From Candidatus Enterovibrio escicola (lineage in GTDB: Bacteria > Pseudomonadota > Gammaproteobacteria > Enterobacterales > Vibrionaceae), in the NCBI RefSeq assembly GCF_002464935.1, contig NZ_NBYY01000031.1, forward strand, positions 1 to 64,000: a DNA stretch of 64,000 bases, written 5' to 3'. The translations under genes and the position numbers were made by a program. Positions 29,229 to 40,451 of this stretch are shown piece after piece. Positions within the stretch are counted from its first letter, which is position 1. Each line of letters opens with the position of its first letter. The notes below the pieces were generated by a model. That model saw only the letters and a list, made by a program, of their open reading frames with translations. It ran no database searches and was not told where the DNA came from.

Positions 29229-30168
29229 TAATTTCTTGCTTATCCAACCTAGTTGTCTTGGTTTTCGGCTTTTTTGGTTGAAATGAATAAGCAATCATCC
29301 CCGCCAGCGTGTTGGCCATACAGGTGATACAACTACGGTGCCGAGAATGCTCAATTTGGGATATGTTTTTTAGTTGGTCAAAAACGATTTCAATAATAAA
29401 TCGTTTCCGGAGCATCAGGCGGTTCCAAAGTTTCATCACTTTATGGTTCCATATTTTTTTGCACACCCATTATCAGTGTCACTCCCTTGTCTGCAAATTT
29501 CCGCTCCAATGGACCAGAGATATAACCTTTATCTCCGAATAAACACCCCAAATCTCGTCAACCATTTCCAACACTGGCTTTCTATCATCCATGTTAGCCA
29601 TCGCCACTTTGGTCATTGATAATAAGGTGTAATTTTAAACCCTAGAACCACCACATAGTTCTTTTTCCTCGCTTCTAGATACCTTTAAAAACTTAATGTC
29701 TGAAAATACATAGGTTGTGACAAACCTGTAGCTTGTACGAATCAACGAAGGCAATCCCTATCGGCCTTGCCTTACTATGAGTGAGGTAAGAGCACAGCGG
29801 AACCAGAACACCTTGCATGAGCTTGAGCATTTGCGTGTAGCTAACTTAGTAAATTCATTGGTGAGGTAGCGACAAACACAGTGGATGTAATAGGTTTTGA
29901 AGTCTAGATACCCCGATTGATGGAAAGCTATCACTATCATCATAACCTCGCTAACTAAGAAGCGAAAAGGCTCATTTCTTTGTTTAACACCGGAAGAAAT
30001 TAGGTGTTTTTTCCATTCAGGGAGGAAAGTCTAGTAGAAGTCGTCAACATCGACGAAAACACCATCTCAGTTATTCATGCCAAACTCCTTATGCAGACAA
30101 GAGTTTTTTCAAACGATCAGATCGCGACTTTGGCATTTAATTAATTTCTTATGCGCAGTTCAGGTTAA
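29229..30168 (-). mobile_element. IS982-family element, copy E, broken
   Basis: Left end TTAACCTGAACTGCGCATAAG at 30168; the right terminus is lost (the reading DKQEII ends where CTTATGCAGATC should follow). The C-terminal part 29466-29224 is open (RLMLRKRFIIEIVFDQLKNI; FQPKKPKTKTTRLDKQ). Shifts occur near 29640 and 29760. Confidence 0.85.
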
Positions 30169-30328
30169 TGACAATGCTCACGTTAGTGAAGAACCAGCAA
30201 AAGTGAAAGCGATGAATAAAGTTCTAAAACTCGGTATGCATGTTCACCAGCAGACAAATTAAGACTGTAAAAAAGATGGAGATCAGTGTGTTATAACCCT
30301 GCTTTAATCAACAACGCTTATGCCTGCC
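30169..30328 (+). mobile_element. IS5-family 3' tail fragment
   Basis: TGACAATGCTCACGTTAGTG to TTTAATCAACAACGC: the IS5 tail beginning at the recurrent IS982 junction. It includes an undisturbed GATGAATAAAGTTCTAAAAC stretch where other copies carry the hairpin repeat. Confidence 0.8.
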
Positions 30329-30810
30329 ATTATTAAAAACTGGTAGGGTCAATGGTGACAAGCATTAAGGATTTACAGTCGGAAGGTTTTTGTATTTTCA
30401 AATTAATAGTGGTCGAATCTGTACTTGCTTTGCCACTGATAAAGCTTATTCAACAAGAATGACCATACTTGGCGACAAGAAATCCACGAAGCGACTTACC
30501 TTCATCAAATATATTCTGATGTCAACTTAGATGCTTAGCCATATGTTTCTTTGCCATGTTAGCAACATGGCATTAGGAATTTTAGGAAATCCAATTTATA
30601 TCCCATATTTGCTGTAAATAATCTATAAACAGTCCTTCTCGCTGTTAATTTATGTCTAATAAAGCATACAATCAAACATGTTTATTTAAGGTAATCGATA
30701 TTTGTTTTTACTTTTGCAATTTTCGATAATCAGGTATTACCAACTCACTGGTAGTGGGTGACATACCAATATTAACTAGTTGTTTCACTACTAAATAAGG
30801 TAGGTACATT
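30329..30810. other. Upstream region of pflB
   Basis: About 480 bp with no intact gene. In Vibrio a focA formate channel gene normally precedes pflB; I find no convincing FocA sequence here. The part from about 30650 should hold the pflB promoter. No perfect FNR site is visible. Confidence 0.45.
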
Positions 30811-33087
30811 ATGTCTAAGAATTTTTCTAAAGCATGGAAAGGTTTCATTGAAGGCGAATGGCAAGAAGAAGTTAACCTTCGTAACTTCATCCAGAAAAAC
30901 TACACTCCTTACGAGGGTGACGAATCGTTCCTACAAACTAAAGGTACTGAAGCGACTAACGCGCTTTGGGATAAAGTGATGGAAGGAGTTAAAATCGAAA
31001 ACACTACTCACGCACCCGTTAACTTTGATACCTCACTTATCTCTACCATTACTGCTCACAACGCAGGCTATATCATCAAAGATCTGGAGAAAATAGTAGG
31101 TCTTCAAACTGATGAGCCTCTGAAACGCGCGCTTATCCCTAATGGAGGGGTACGCATGATCGAGAATTCTTGTAAGGCTTATGGCCGTACTCTAGACTCG
31201 ATGGTTTCTAAAATTTACTCAGAATACCGAAAAACACACAACCAAGGTGTATTCGATATCTACACTCCAGATATCCTGAACTGTCGTAAATCAGGTGTTT
31301 TAACTGGTTTGCCCGATGCTTACGGCAGAGGACGCATTATAGGTGACTACCGGCGCGTTGCGCTGTACGGTATAAACTTCCTGATAAAGGATAAAGTCAC
31401 TCAGTTCAATTCACTACAAGAAAAACTGGAAACTGGCGATGACCTGCAAATGACAATGCAACTGCGCGAGGAAATTCAAGAACAATCCCGTGCTCTAATA
31501 CAGATAAAAGAAATGGCAGCAAAATACGGCTGTGACATTTCGGATCCTGCGACTAATGCACAAGAAGCAGTTCAATGGGTTTACTTCGGCTACCTTGCCG
31601 CAGTAAAATCCCAAAACGGTGCCGCAATGTCTCTAGGTCGAACTTCTACATTCCTAGACGTGTACATTGAACGTGACATTGCTGAAGGCAAGATTACTGA
31701 AGTTGAAGCACAGGAAATTATCGATCACTTCGTAATGAAACTACGTATCGTCCGTTTTCTACGTACTCCTGAATACGATGAGCTGTTCTCTGGCGACCCA
31801 ATTTGGGCAACTGAATCAATAGGAGGTATGGGGGTTGACGGTCGTACTCTAGTTACCCGTACTAACTTCCGATTCCTGAACACCCTATACACCATGGGGC
31901 CAAGCCCAGAGCCAAACATCACTGTTTTGTGGTCTGAGCAACTACCGGTAGGCTTCAAAGAGTTTTGTGCTAAAGTATCTATCGACACATCTTCTATCCA
32001 GTACGAAAATGATGACTTGATGCGTCCAGATTTCAACAACGATGATTACGCTATCGCTTGTTGTGTATCACCAATGGTTATTGGTAAGCACATGCAATTC
32101 TTCGGTGCCAGAGCAAACTTAGCAAAAACCCTACTATATGTAATCAACGGTGGTGTTGACGAGAAGTTGAAACTACAAGTCGGTCCTAAACGAGCACCAA
32201 TGATGGATGAAGTACTAGACTTTAAAAAGGTTTGGTCTGGTCTAGACATCTTCATGGATTGGTTGGCAACTCAATACATCACCGCACTGAACGCTATCCA
32301 CTACTCTCACGACAAGTACAGCTACGAAGCATCAATGATGGCTCTGCACGATCGTGACGTTTTCCGTACCATGGCCTGTGGTATCGCAGGACTATCTGTT
32401 GCCACTGACTCTTTATCTGCTATAAAGTACGCAAAAGTTAAGCCAATCCGTGACGAAGACGGCATCGCCTTTGATTATGAAATTGAAGGTGACTATCCGA
32501 AATTCGGTAATAATGATTCACGCGTAGATGACATTGCGTGCGAACTAGTTGAAAAATTCATGACTAAGATCCGTAAGATGAAAACCTACCGTAATGCAGT
32601 ACCCACGCAGTCTATCTTAACCATAACCTCAAACGTGGTCTACGGGAAGAAAACTGGGAATACCCCAGATGGTCGTCGTTCCGGAGCGCCCTTCGCACCC
32701 GGTGCAAACCCAATGCATGGTCGTGACGAAAAAGGTGCTATAGCATCTCTGACGTCTGTAGGTAAACTTCCATTCGCACATGCGAAAGATGGTATTTCTT
32801 ACACCTTTTCTATCGTGCCTAACGCACTTGGTAAAGACATTGACACGCAGAAAGCAAATCTTGGTGGGCTGATGGACGGTTATTTCCACTACAAATCAGG
32901 CACCGAAAGTGGCCAACACCTGAACGTGAACGTTTTGAACCGTGAAACTTTGGAAGATGCAGTTAAGCACCCAGAAAAGTACCCACAGTTAACCATCCGA
33001 GTATCAGGTTATGCTGTGCGTTTTAATTCTCTAACTGCTGCACAGCAGCAAGATGTTATCACACGTACATTCACTGCTGTTCTATAA
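30811..33087 (+). CDS. pflB: Formate C-acetyltransferase (pyruvate formate-lyase)
   Basis: Glycyl-radical enzyme that splits pyruvate with CoA to acetyl-CoA and formate in anaerobic growth; 758 aa (E. coli 760). The catalytic Cys pair lies in [20 protein letters not shown] near residues 416-418. The glycyl-radical loop [12 protein letters not shown] is near the C terminus (Gly about 731). It begins [20 protein letters not shown], typical of PflB. GGTAGG precedes the ATG. A strong terminator follows 37 bp downstream, before pflA. Intact, with more regular codon use than the IS debris around it. Confidence 0.98.
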   Translation: MSKNFSKAWKGFIEGEWQEEVNLRNFIQKNYTPYEGDESFLQTKGTEATNALWDKVMEGVKIENTTHAPVNFDTSLISTITAHNAGYIIKDLEKIVGLQTDEPLKRALIPNGGVRMIENSCKAYGRTLDSMVSKIYSEYRKTHNQGVFDIYTPDILNCRKSGVLTGLPDAYGRGRIIGDYRRVALYGINFLIKDKVTQFNSLQEKLETGDDLQMTMQLREEIQEQSRALIQIKEMAAKYGCDISDPATNAQEAVQWVYFGYLAAVKSQNGAAMSLGRTSTFLDVYIERDIAEGKITEVEAQEIIDHFVMKLRIVRFLRTPEYDELFSGDPIWATESIGGMGVDGRTLVTRTNFRFLNTLYTMGPSPEPNITVLWSEQLPVGFKEFCAKVSIDTSSIQYENDDLMRPDFNNDDYAIACCVSPMVIGKHMQFFGARANLAKTLLYVINGGVDEKLKLQVGPKRAPMMDEVLDFKKVWSGLDIFMDWLATQYITALNAIHYSHDKYSYEASMMALHDRDVFRTMACGIAGLSVATDSLSAIKYAKVKPIRDEDGIAFDYEIEGDYPKFGNNDSRVDDIACELVEKFMTKIRKMKTYRNAVPTQSILTITSNVVYGKKTGNTPDGRRSGAPFAPGANPMHGRDEKGAIASLTSVGKLPFAHAKDGISYTFSIVPNALGKDIDTQKANLGGLMDGYFHYKSGTESGQHLNVNVLNRETLEDAVKHPEKYPQLTIRVSGYAVRFNSLTAAQQQDVITRTFTAVL

Positions 33088-33123
33088 TTCAAAGCTCTAA
33101 TTGAACAAATAAACTCACGCTTT

Positions 33124-33158
33124 CACAAAAACACCTCTATTGGAGCGGTGTTTTTGTG
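33124..33158 (+). terminator. Rho-independent terminator between pflB and pflA
   Basis: CACAAAAACACC and GGTGTTTTTGTG form a perfect 12-bp stem around an 11-nt loop, with a T-rich 3' arm. pflA is therefore probably expressed from its own promoter in the following 120 bp or by read-through. Confidence 0.8.
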
Positions 33159-33277
33159 TGTATTTAATTTTTCTTCAACAAAGTGCTGCTTAATTATATA
33201 AAAGACAATTGTTTGGTATACCTACCCGTCTGTAATAAAATAACACCTTACTCCTTTTCAATAATTCGGAGAATCTA

Positions 33278-34018
33278 ATGTCTATCAATGGCCGTATCCA
33301 CTCATTTGAGTCATGTGGTACCGTCGATGGTCCTGGTATTCGCTTTATCGTATTCCTTCAAGGATGCCTAATGCGCTGCAAATACTGTCATAACTGTGAT
33401 ACATGGGATCTTGATGGTGGGCGTGAAGTCAATGTCAAGGATATAATGAAGGAATTGGTCACCTACCGACACTTCATCGATGCATCAGGTGGCGGTCTTA
33501 CCGCATCTGGCGGTGAGGCTATGCTACAACCTGAGTTTGTGTTTGATTTATTCCGTGCTGCACAGGCTGAGGGTATTCACACTTGCCTTGACACAAATGG
33601 TCATATCCGCAAATACACAGACATCGTTGACGATGTGCTAAGTGCAACCGATCTGGTGATGCTAGATCTAAAGCAAATGAATGATACTATGCATAAGAGT
33701 CTCGTTGGCGTATCAAACAAACGAACATTAGATTTTGCTCGCTACCTCCAACAACGCTGCCAAAAAACTTGGATTCGCTACGTTATTGTACCAGGTTACA
33801 CGGATGATGAAGATTCAATACGTCAGCTAGGGGAATTTCTCAAAGGCATGGACAATGTTGAAAAAGTTGAAATGTTACCCCTCCACCAGCTAGGTGCCTA
33901 TAAGTGGGAAATCCTAGGTTATGAATACGAACTCAAAGACATTAACCCACCAACAACAAGAACAATGGAAAACCTTAAATCAATTCTTGAAGATTACAAC
34001 CTAAAAGTGATGTATTAA
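33278..34018 (+). CDS. pflA: Pyruvate formate-lyase-activating enzyme
   Basis: Radical-SAM enzyme that installs the glycyl radical on PflB; 246 aa, as in E. coli. The cluster-binding CxxxCxxC is in [17 protein letters not shown] near residues 29-45, preceded by [18 protein letters not shown]. The SAM-contacting GG(E) region is [16 protein letters not shown] near 69-84, and DLKQMN lies near 130. CGGAGAAT ends 4 nt before the ATG. Partner of the upstream pflB. Intact; IS30 debris begins about 110 bp after the stop. Confidence 0.97.
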   Translation: MSINGRIHSFESCGTVDGPGIRFIVFLQGCLMRCKYCHNCDTWDLDGGREVNVKDIMKELVTYRHFIDASGGGLTASGGEAMLQPEFVFDLFRAAQAEGIHTCLDTNGHIRKYTDIVDDVLSATDLVMLDLKQMNDTMHKSLVGVSNKRTLDFARYLQQRCQKTWIRYVIVPGYTDDEDSIRQLGEFLKGMDNVEKVEMLPLHQLGAYKWEILGYEYELKDINPPTTRTMENLKSILEDYNLKVMY

Positions 34019-34127
34019 GTGCCTATTTTAATATATAATGCTCAACGTTGGGTTAGTTTATTTATATGTACTAAAAAGTATCAACTACATCTGTTCTTGC
34101 AAGTAAAATGCCCTCCACCCTGTGAGA

Positions 34128-34745
34128 TTCACAAAAATTATATCTTAAGCCGCCATCAAATACTCTACAAAATATCGTTAGGAGAACGATACTAAAGACT
34201 CGCTCTACCACGTGTATTGAGTATATATCCTATCTTAAAATTTTCTTATTACTGACTCCGTTGAAGTTAGTTCCTTTGGCTAAGAATCTCCTTATCAGAC
34301 CATTGGTCTGTTCATTCAGTCCCCAATCACTTGACCGAGAAGGTCTGGAAAAACAGAAATTAGCGTCTATGATTTTAGCAACTTCCTCATGAATGGCGAA
34401 CTCTACACCCTTACTTAACGTGAGGGTTTTGAAGTCATAAAAGGGGAATTCATAATTTTAATAAACGTTCCCACTACAGTACCCACCTGTTTATTGAGCA
34501 TCTTTCTGATGCAGTAGATCTTATTGGTGTTATCAACTACAGTAAGCAGAAAAAACTTGTCCCCAAGTCCCGACGATAGTGTCAATATTGAAATGACCTA
34601 ACTCGGCCTTTTTATCAGCAATATCAGGGCATGTCTTAATGCCAACTCGGTTCTTTATCTTTAGTTTATCACCGCAGCGCAGCTTCATTTTATAGGGTTT
34701 ATATTTTATAGGGTTTATATTTTATAGGGTTTATAATGATGGTGA
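34128..34745 (-). pseudogene. IS30-family transposase remnant
   Basis: The minus strand reads LLTVVDNTNKIYCIRKMLNK, EVAKIIDANF and SRSSDWGLNEQTNGLIRRFL followed by AKGTNFNGVS, the IS30 DDE core with its conserved N-E-N/T-GLIR segment. Multiple stops. The left part (34128-34260) is the C-terminal coding end. It starts about 110 bp after pflA. Confidence 0.75.
34687..34734. repeat. 16-bp unit repeated three times
   Basis: ATTTTATAGGGTTTAT occurs three times in perfect tandem at the upstream edge of the IS30 remnant. It is probably slippage of an original single copy in the IS30 coding region. Confidence 0.85.
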
Positions 34746-34793
34746 AGATCCTTGTATAGGGAACCAAAATTATCCCTGTCATGCCATATATAC

Positions 34794-35678
34794 CGACGTT
34801 GTTTTCTAAATATCTGAACTAATCTCCATTCCTACGATCAGATCATTATAGCGTTAAGCGGGAGGTTATAATAGGAAAGGGAAAGATCAGCAATTTGAAA
34901 CAATATAATCAAGCATTAATAAACCCCTTTTGGATAAACGTCGCTGACATTAAGGCATACCATTGCCTAATGGCATCACGATCATCGTAGCCGTGGGTTT
35001 ATATTTTCGGATATCGCGATTGAAATGGCACTGATGGCGAAAGGTATTTCTAAGCTCCCACTTCGTGGATTAGAAAGCTTTCTCAATTCGATTTTTACGT
35101 TGATGAATATCCCACTGAAATCCCCTAGATACACCTGCATTAGTAAGCGTTCGAAGACCGTAAAAGTTGAGTACCGTTTGCCACGTTTATAGGCGGTCGC
35201 ACACGTCGTTATTGATACCACAGGCCTAAAAGTATACGACGAAGGTGAATGGAAAACGCGTAAACTCGGTAAGGAGAAGCGGTATATTTAGCGCAAGCGG
35301 CATCTTGCCGTTGATGTGTTTACTCATAAGGTTATTGCTGCAGAAATTAGCCTAGTTTCTATGGGTAACAATGAGATTTTACCTATATTGCTTAACCCAT
35401 TACGACGAAAGATACAGCAAGTCAGTGCTGATGGAGCTTATGAAACAAGAACATCTGACCACGTACTGGAGAACAAAGGAATAACACCACTATTCCACAT
35501 CGAAGCAACACGGGGGACTGGGAGTAATGGCATCCTATAAATTAAGCTGTAAAGGCGTTAAAGGAGGGCAAACTGGCGGAGTAGAAAAAGGACAGGGATT
35601 ATCATAAACGCTCATTAGTAGAGACAGCACTGTTTCGCTATAAAAATCTCTCAGCCCTAAACTCACTCTTCGTAATTA
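34794..35678 (+). mobile_element. IS5-family element, 5' and middle part, broken
   Basis: Starts GACGTTGTTTTCTAAATATC and runs through KTVKVEYRLPRL-like, DTTGLKVYDEGEWKTRKLGK with a stop (ATATTTAGCGC near 35286), then 35316-35540 (VFTHKVIAAEISLVSMGNNE; LNPLRRKIQQVSADGAYETR). It breaks at CTTCGTAATTA, the same point where IS982 interrupts other IS5 copies. Its tail reappears at 37760. Confidence 0.8.
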
Positions 35679-36907
35679 ACCTCAGAGGTTTGCATCAGTT
35701 TGCAAGCCATTGCTAGTATCGTTTTTTGGCTTCTACAATTCTTGGTTTTGTTCACTCTTAGCCTCACCGTTGCAAACATTAATTCAATGGGGTTTGTCAT
35801 TCGAATATGTGTCTAGTGTTCGGCGTGGAAATCGTAAAATGCTGACATTTCCACTTTGTCTTTGGTCAGATACTCCGCTGCTTTGGAATATTTAGCACCC
35901 TATCGTATTTCGAACTGTCCGAAGGCTTTATGTGCCTCTTGTTGTGTCTCCAACATCTAGATATCGTGAAGAGCTTCTTTCATTTTTGGTTGAACAGCTT
36001 TTAGGACTTTATTTGATACATTGGCCGTTTTGTGTACCCAGAAGCGATGATGACACTTCATTGCCCAATGCTTTATCACTGCATTCCAAAAACCGAAAGC
36101 GCCATCACCAATGGCGAATTCAGGAGCAATACTGTTATCTTGGGACGTTAGTTATGAAAAAACTTCAAGTCAACTAATCTCTGACTCCCTATACCCATCG
36201 ACAACGGCTAGCATTTCCTTGCGGCAGGTATCCATCGACACCTATGACAATAAGCAGGCAAAGATTGTCATCCATTCAAACTTTGCAGTAAATACCATCG
36301 GACTAAATGTAGACATACCGCCGTTTACTTAGGTCGCGCTTACGCCACTGGTTGCATTCTGCTTCCCATTGCTACTTGAGTTAAGAAACACTGTTTGCTG
36401 AAAAGCCCTTGGCTTACTTACCTAAGAGCGATTCCAAGTCTGGCTGCATATCGCCCGTGGAGATCTCACAAAGATAAAGCCAAGGGATAAGCTCTTCTAT
36501 GTTTTTGGTTCGCTTGAGATAGGACGGAATCAGTGTGCTGTTGAACTTGATACCTCTCCCTATTCTATCTCGAACCTTTGGGATTTTGACGATAATGTCG
36601 ACGAGCTCAGTTTGTAGGTGCTACTCAGGCAAATGACCATTGCGAACCACTCCCTGCGTTCCGTTATCTTGGAGTGCAGTAAAATTATCGAGCAAAGATT
36701 GGACCTTGACTTTTATAGCTTGAGCCAACAATTACTGTGTACCTTGTTTTAGCAGTTCATTAAGAGGATTTTATAGTTTATGAAGTTCAGTAACGTTATG
36801 ATTATTATCCATGCGATATATTGCTTGTTGGTTGTTGATCTGGCGAGATCAATCAACAGGTTACACCGCATTATTTCCTACCCATATACCAGAAATCACT
36901 ATAAGCT
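35679..36907 (-). mobile_element. IS256-family element, 3'-truncated, broken
   Basis: 5' end GAGCTTATAGTGATTTCTGG at 36907, N-terminal transposase near 36810-36620, C-terminal part at 36150-35700, many stops. The last ~100 bp are missing: at AACCTCAG the sequence passes straight into the IS5 remnant. It occupies the place of the right part of IS982 copy F. Confidence 0.8.
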
Positions 36908-37759
36908 CCGCAAGTTCTTGATTTGGGATATATTTTTTAGTTGGTCAAAAATAGTTTTAATAATAAATCGTTTCCGGAGCATCAGGCGGGCCCAAAGTTT
37001 CATCACTTTAGGTTTCATATTCTTTTTTATACTCGTTATCAGTGTCACTCTCTTGTCTGGAAGTTCCCGCTGCAATGGACCAGAGATATAACCTTTTTCT
37101 CCGTATAAACACCCCCAAAGCTCGTCAGCAAGTTCCGACACAGGCTTTTTATCATCCACGCTAGCCGTCGTCACTTTAACTGATATAATGTACTCTACTC
37201 ATTGATAATAAAGTGTAATTTTAAGCCGTAAAACCACCCCATCCTTCCTTTTTCTTTCTTCTCGGTACCTTTAAAAACCTGATGTCTGAGAATACGTAAG
37301 TTGTGACAAACCTGTCACTTAGATGAATCAACAAAGGCAATCGCTGTCGGCCTTGCCTGACGGTGAGTGAGGTAAGATTAAAGCAGAACCAGAACACCTT
37401 GCATGAGTTTGAGCGTCCTCGTGTAACTAACTAATCCAGGAAATTTATTGGTGAGGTAGCGATAAACAAAGTGGATGTAATAAGTTTTAAAGTCTCGATA
37501 TCCCGATTTATGGGAAGCTATCACTATCGTCATCACTTCGCTAACTGAGAGGCGGAAAGGCTTTTTTCTTTGTTTGATACCGGAAGAAATTAGGTGTCTT
37601 TTCCATACAGGGAGGAAAGTTTGGCAGAAGTCGTCGACATCGACGAAAACAGCATCTAGGTTATTAATGCCAAAATCCTCGTGCAGTCAATAGTTTATTT
37701 CAAACGATAAGATCGCGACTTGGGCATTTAGTTCATTTCTTATGCGCAGTTCAGGTTAA
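36908..37759 (-). mobile_element. IS982-family element, copy F, 3'-truncated
   Basis: Left end TTAACCTGAACTGCGCATAAG at 37759; coding remnants include 37174-36899 (KPVSELADELWGCLYGEKGY; SGPLQRELPDKRVTLITSIK). About 130 bp at the right end are missing where IS256 starts. Stops are frequent in the N-terminal half. Confidence 0.85.
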
Positions 37760-37964
37760 TTACAATGCTCAAGTTAGTTAAGCGCTGGCAAATTTGAAAA
37801 CGATGGACAGGCCTTAAACCCTACCATATATAGTTTCTGAAAGAAAATTCCTAGGTAAAAGAACAAAGTTATAAGACTTGATATGCCTGTTCACCTGAAG
37901 ATAAATTAGGACTATAAAGAAATTAGGATCAGTGCATTATAGGCCTGATTTTATCAATAATACC
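37760..37964 (+). mobile_element. IS5-family tail carrying a solo hairpin-repeat insertion
   Basis: The tail of the IS5 copy begun at 34794: TACAATGCTCAAGTTAG onward to CTGATTTTATCAATAATACC. It is split at ACGAT/GAACAAAGTT by a 56-bp insert (37805-37860) with no target duplication. Confidence 0.8.
37805..37860 (-). repeat. 56-bp hairpin repeat, copy 3 (solo insertion)
   Basis: GGACAGGCC to CTAGGTAAAA, inserted cleanly between CGAT and GAAC of an IS5 tail that is known uninterrupted elsewhere (for example 30205-30225). No IS91-like sequence is next to it. This fixes the repeat's length at 56 bp. Confidence 0.75.
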
Positions 37965-38284
37965 CCTTCCATTACTTTAAAATCCTCACGTCAGATAACG
38001 ATACAGAGTTCGCCGAGCATAAAGATGTTGCTGAAATTACAGACGCTGATTTCTATTTTGCCAGACCTTATAGGTCAAGTGATCGGGGATTAAAGGAGCA
38101 TACAAATGGTTTGATAAGACGCTTTTTATCCAAGGAAACTCTTTTCAATGAAGTCAGTAATGAGCAAATTGCCAAGATAAAACACATCCTCAATACACGT
38201 AATAAGGCGAGTCTTAGATATCGCTTTCCTAACGATATTTTTTTAGAGTATTTAATGACGACTTAAGATATAACACATGTACAT
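37965..38284 (+). pseudogene. IS30-family transposase, C-terminal fragment
   Basis: Reads YFKILTSDNDTEFAEHKDVA, then YRSSDRGLKEHTNGLIRRFL and NEVSNEQIAKIKHILNTRNK to a stop after LEYLMTT. This is the IS30 DDE C-terminal half without its N terminus, starting right at the IS5 end. The frame is open over about 100 codons. Confidence 0.75.
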
Positions 38285-38357
38285 TTCAAATTATGGTGGC
38301 GTTTAGGTTTAAGGAGCCTGCCATTATCTTCAATAGAATTACATTAACTGTTTTATT

Positions 38358-39333
38358 TGGCGTTGTTTCATAAATATCTGAACTAATCGCAATTCCTACG
38401 ATCAGATCATAATGAAATTAAGCGTGAAGTGATGACAGTAAAGGCCAAGCATAAGATCAGCAACTGGAAACAATATAATCAAGCATTAGTAAACCGAGGA
38501 TCAGTGACTTTCTGGATACCGCGATTGAAACTGAACTAATGGTAAAAGATATTTGCGAGCTTTCACTTCGTGGATTAAAAGGCTTTCTCAATTCGGTTTT
38601 TACGTTGATGAATGTCACGATAAAATTCTCTACATACACTTTTATTAGTGATACGTTCGAAGACCGTAGAAGTTAAGTACCGTTTGCCAAGTCGAGGAGC
38701 TGTCGACCACGTCGTTATTGATGCCACAGCTCTAAAAATATACGGTGAAGGTGGATGGGAAACGTATAAACACGGTAAGGCGAAGCGCCTATCTATCGCA
38801 AATCTCATCTTGCAGTTGATGTATTTACTCATGAGGTTATGGCTGCAAAAGTTAGCCTAGTTTCTGTAGGTGACAATGCGGTTTTACCTACATTTATTAA
38901 CCTATTAAGACGAAGAATACAACAAGTCAGTGCTGATGGAGTCTATGACACAAAAGCAGGTCACCACGTACTGAAGAACAAAGTAATAACGCCCACTATT
39001 CCACCTCGAAGCAACACGGAGTACTGGGAGAAAAGGCATCCTAGAAATGAAGCTATCAAGGCGTTAAAAGAGGATAAACTGGCGGAGTGAAAAAAGGACA
39101 GGAGTTATCACAAACGGTCATTAGTAGAGACAGCAATGTTTTGCTATAAGCAGTTGCTCATTCCTAAACTCACTCTTCGTAATTACAATTCTCAAGTTAG
39201 TGAAGTGCTGGCACATGTGAAAACGATGAGCAAAGTTATAAAACTCGGTATGCCTATTTACCAGCAGATAAATTAAGAATGTAAAATAGATTGAAATCAG
39301 TGCGTTATAGGCCTGATTTAATTAACAATACCG
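38358..39333 (+). mobile_element. IS5-family (IS903-like) element, both ends present, broken
   Basis: The most complete IS5 copy: left end GGCGTTGTTTCATAAATATC and right end GCCTGATTTAATTAACAATACC, fitting the IS903 terminal repeat pattern (GGCTTTGTTGAATAAATC). The transposase runs KAKHKISNWKQYNQALVNRG, then 38648-38860 (KTVEVKYRLPSRGAVDHVVI) and 38839-39090 (HEVMAAKVSLVSVGDNAVLP) in another frame, with stops. About 976 bp. Confidence 0.85.
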
Positions 39334-39464
39334 TTTGATTGGAGAATGTTGGAGTACGGACTTGAATTCAGAGATAGGCATGAGGCATAAAAAGAACCAT
39401 ATATTGTAGTGACCATAACTATATTAGAATTCTTACCATACTAAAACAACAGGAAATTTTACTG

Positions 39465-40304
39465 ATGAAAAAATTAAAAGTTTATTGTTTTATTCTTTGT
39501 ATGATTTTAATCCTCTTAGGGGGGATTGGGGCAAACATGATTTTTGAGGTACCTAAGACATCTAAATTAGCTTCGGGTGACAATAATCTACGTTGTCTTG
39601 ATTACAAACCCACAGCATCTATAGATGTTTCAGAGCCATTACATATTGGAGTTTGGAATATTTATAAACAGCGATTGGACGGTTGGAAACATGAACTTCT
39701 GACGCTTTCTCAGAAAGCGTCATTGATCTTGTTACAAGAAGCTCAATCTTCATCAAATTTATCAGACTTTGTCGCAGTACATGGCTGGCATAGTAACCAA
39801 GCTTTTGCTTTTGCAATGAATGGAAAAATTACTGGGGTAATGACATTGTCAGACCTAGTACCGCAGAGGGTATGCGCTTACACTATAATAGAGCCATATT
39901 TACGATTGCCAAAGAGTGCACTTTACAGTGAGTTTCTGCTTTCAAATGGACGGATACTTACTGTCATCAATATCCATAGTATCAATTTTACGTTTGGTAT
40001 TGAAGAATATCTAGAACAGCTTCGTGCGTTGATTGAGGCTGTAAAAGTCCTTCAGGGGCCTCTTATCATTGCGGGAGATTTTAATACATGGAGTGAGCTA
40101 AGGCTGCAAACGATCAAAACAGAATTAAACACAATTGGCTTACAAGAAGCTAGTTTTTCTCCTGATATTCGTCTTAAATTTTTTGGTTTGCCTCTGGATC
40201 ATGTTTTCTACCGAGAATTGATCCTAGAAAGGGCGAGCAGTAAAGAGACAGAATCCTCTGATCATAATATGATTGTAGCAACATTCTCATTTAATAATAA
40301 GTAG
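39465..40304 (+). CDS. YafD-like EEP-family protein (UPF0294)
   Basis: A 279-aa protein of the endonuclease/exonuclease/phosphatase fold. It begins with a membrane segment at residues 6-26 (VYCFILCMILILLGGIGANM) that may be an uncleaved anchor or signal. The EEP motifs are GVWNIYKQRLDGW near 63, LLQEAQSS near 89 (metal Glu), VINIHSINF near 170, AGDFNTWSE near 205, DHVFYREL near 245 and SSDHNMIVATF near the C terminus. In Vibrio its usual neighbours are the rnhA-gloB-mltD genes; here it is about 10 kb away from them among IS elements. The substrate is not established. Intact. Confidence 0.85.
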   Translation: MKKLKVYCFILCMILILLGGIGANMIFEVPKTSKLASGDNNLRCLDYKPTASIDVSEPLHIGVWNIYKQRLDGWKHELLTLSQKASLILLQEAQSSSNLSDFVAVHGWHSNQAFAFAMNGKITGVMTLSDLVPQRVCAYTIIEPYLRLPKSALYSEFLLSNGRILTVINIHSINFTFGIEEYLEQLRALIEAVKVLQGPLIIAGDFNTWSELRLQTIKTELNTIGLQEASFSPDIRLKFFGLPLDHVFYRELILERASSKETESSDHNMIVATFSFNNK

Positions 40305-40308
40305 GATC

Positions 40309-40451
40309 TGTTGATTAAATTTGGCCTATAACATGCTGATCTCAATCTTTTTTATAGTCTTAATTTGTCTACTAGCAAACAGGCATACCAAGTCTTATAA
40401 CTTGGCACATCGCTTTCATATTTGCTAGTGCTTCACCAACTTGATCATTGT
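40309..40451 (-). mobile_element. IS5-family 3' tail fragment
   Basis: CTGTTGATTAAATTTGGCC to CACCAACTTGATCATTGTAA: the same ~143-bp IS5 tail ending at the IS982 junction as at 14966. It starts 5 bp after the YafD-like stop codon. Confidence 0.8.
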
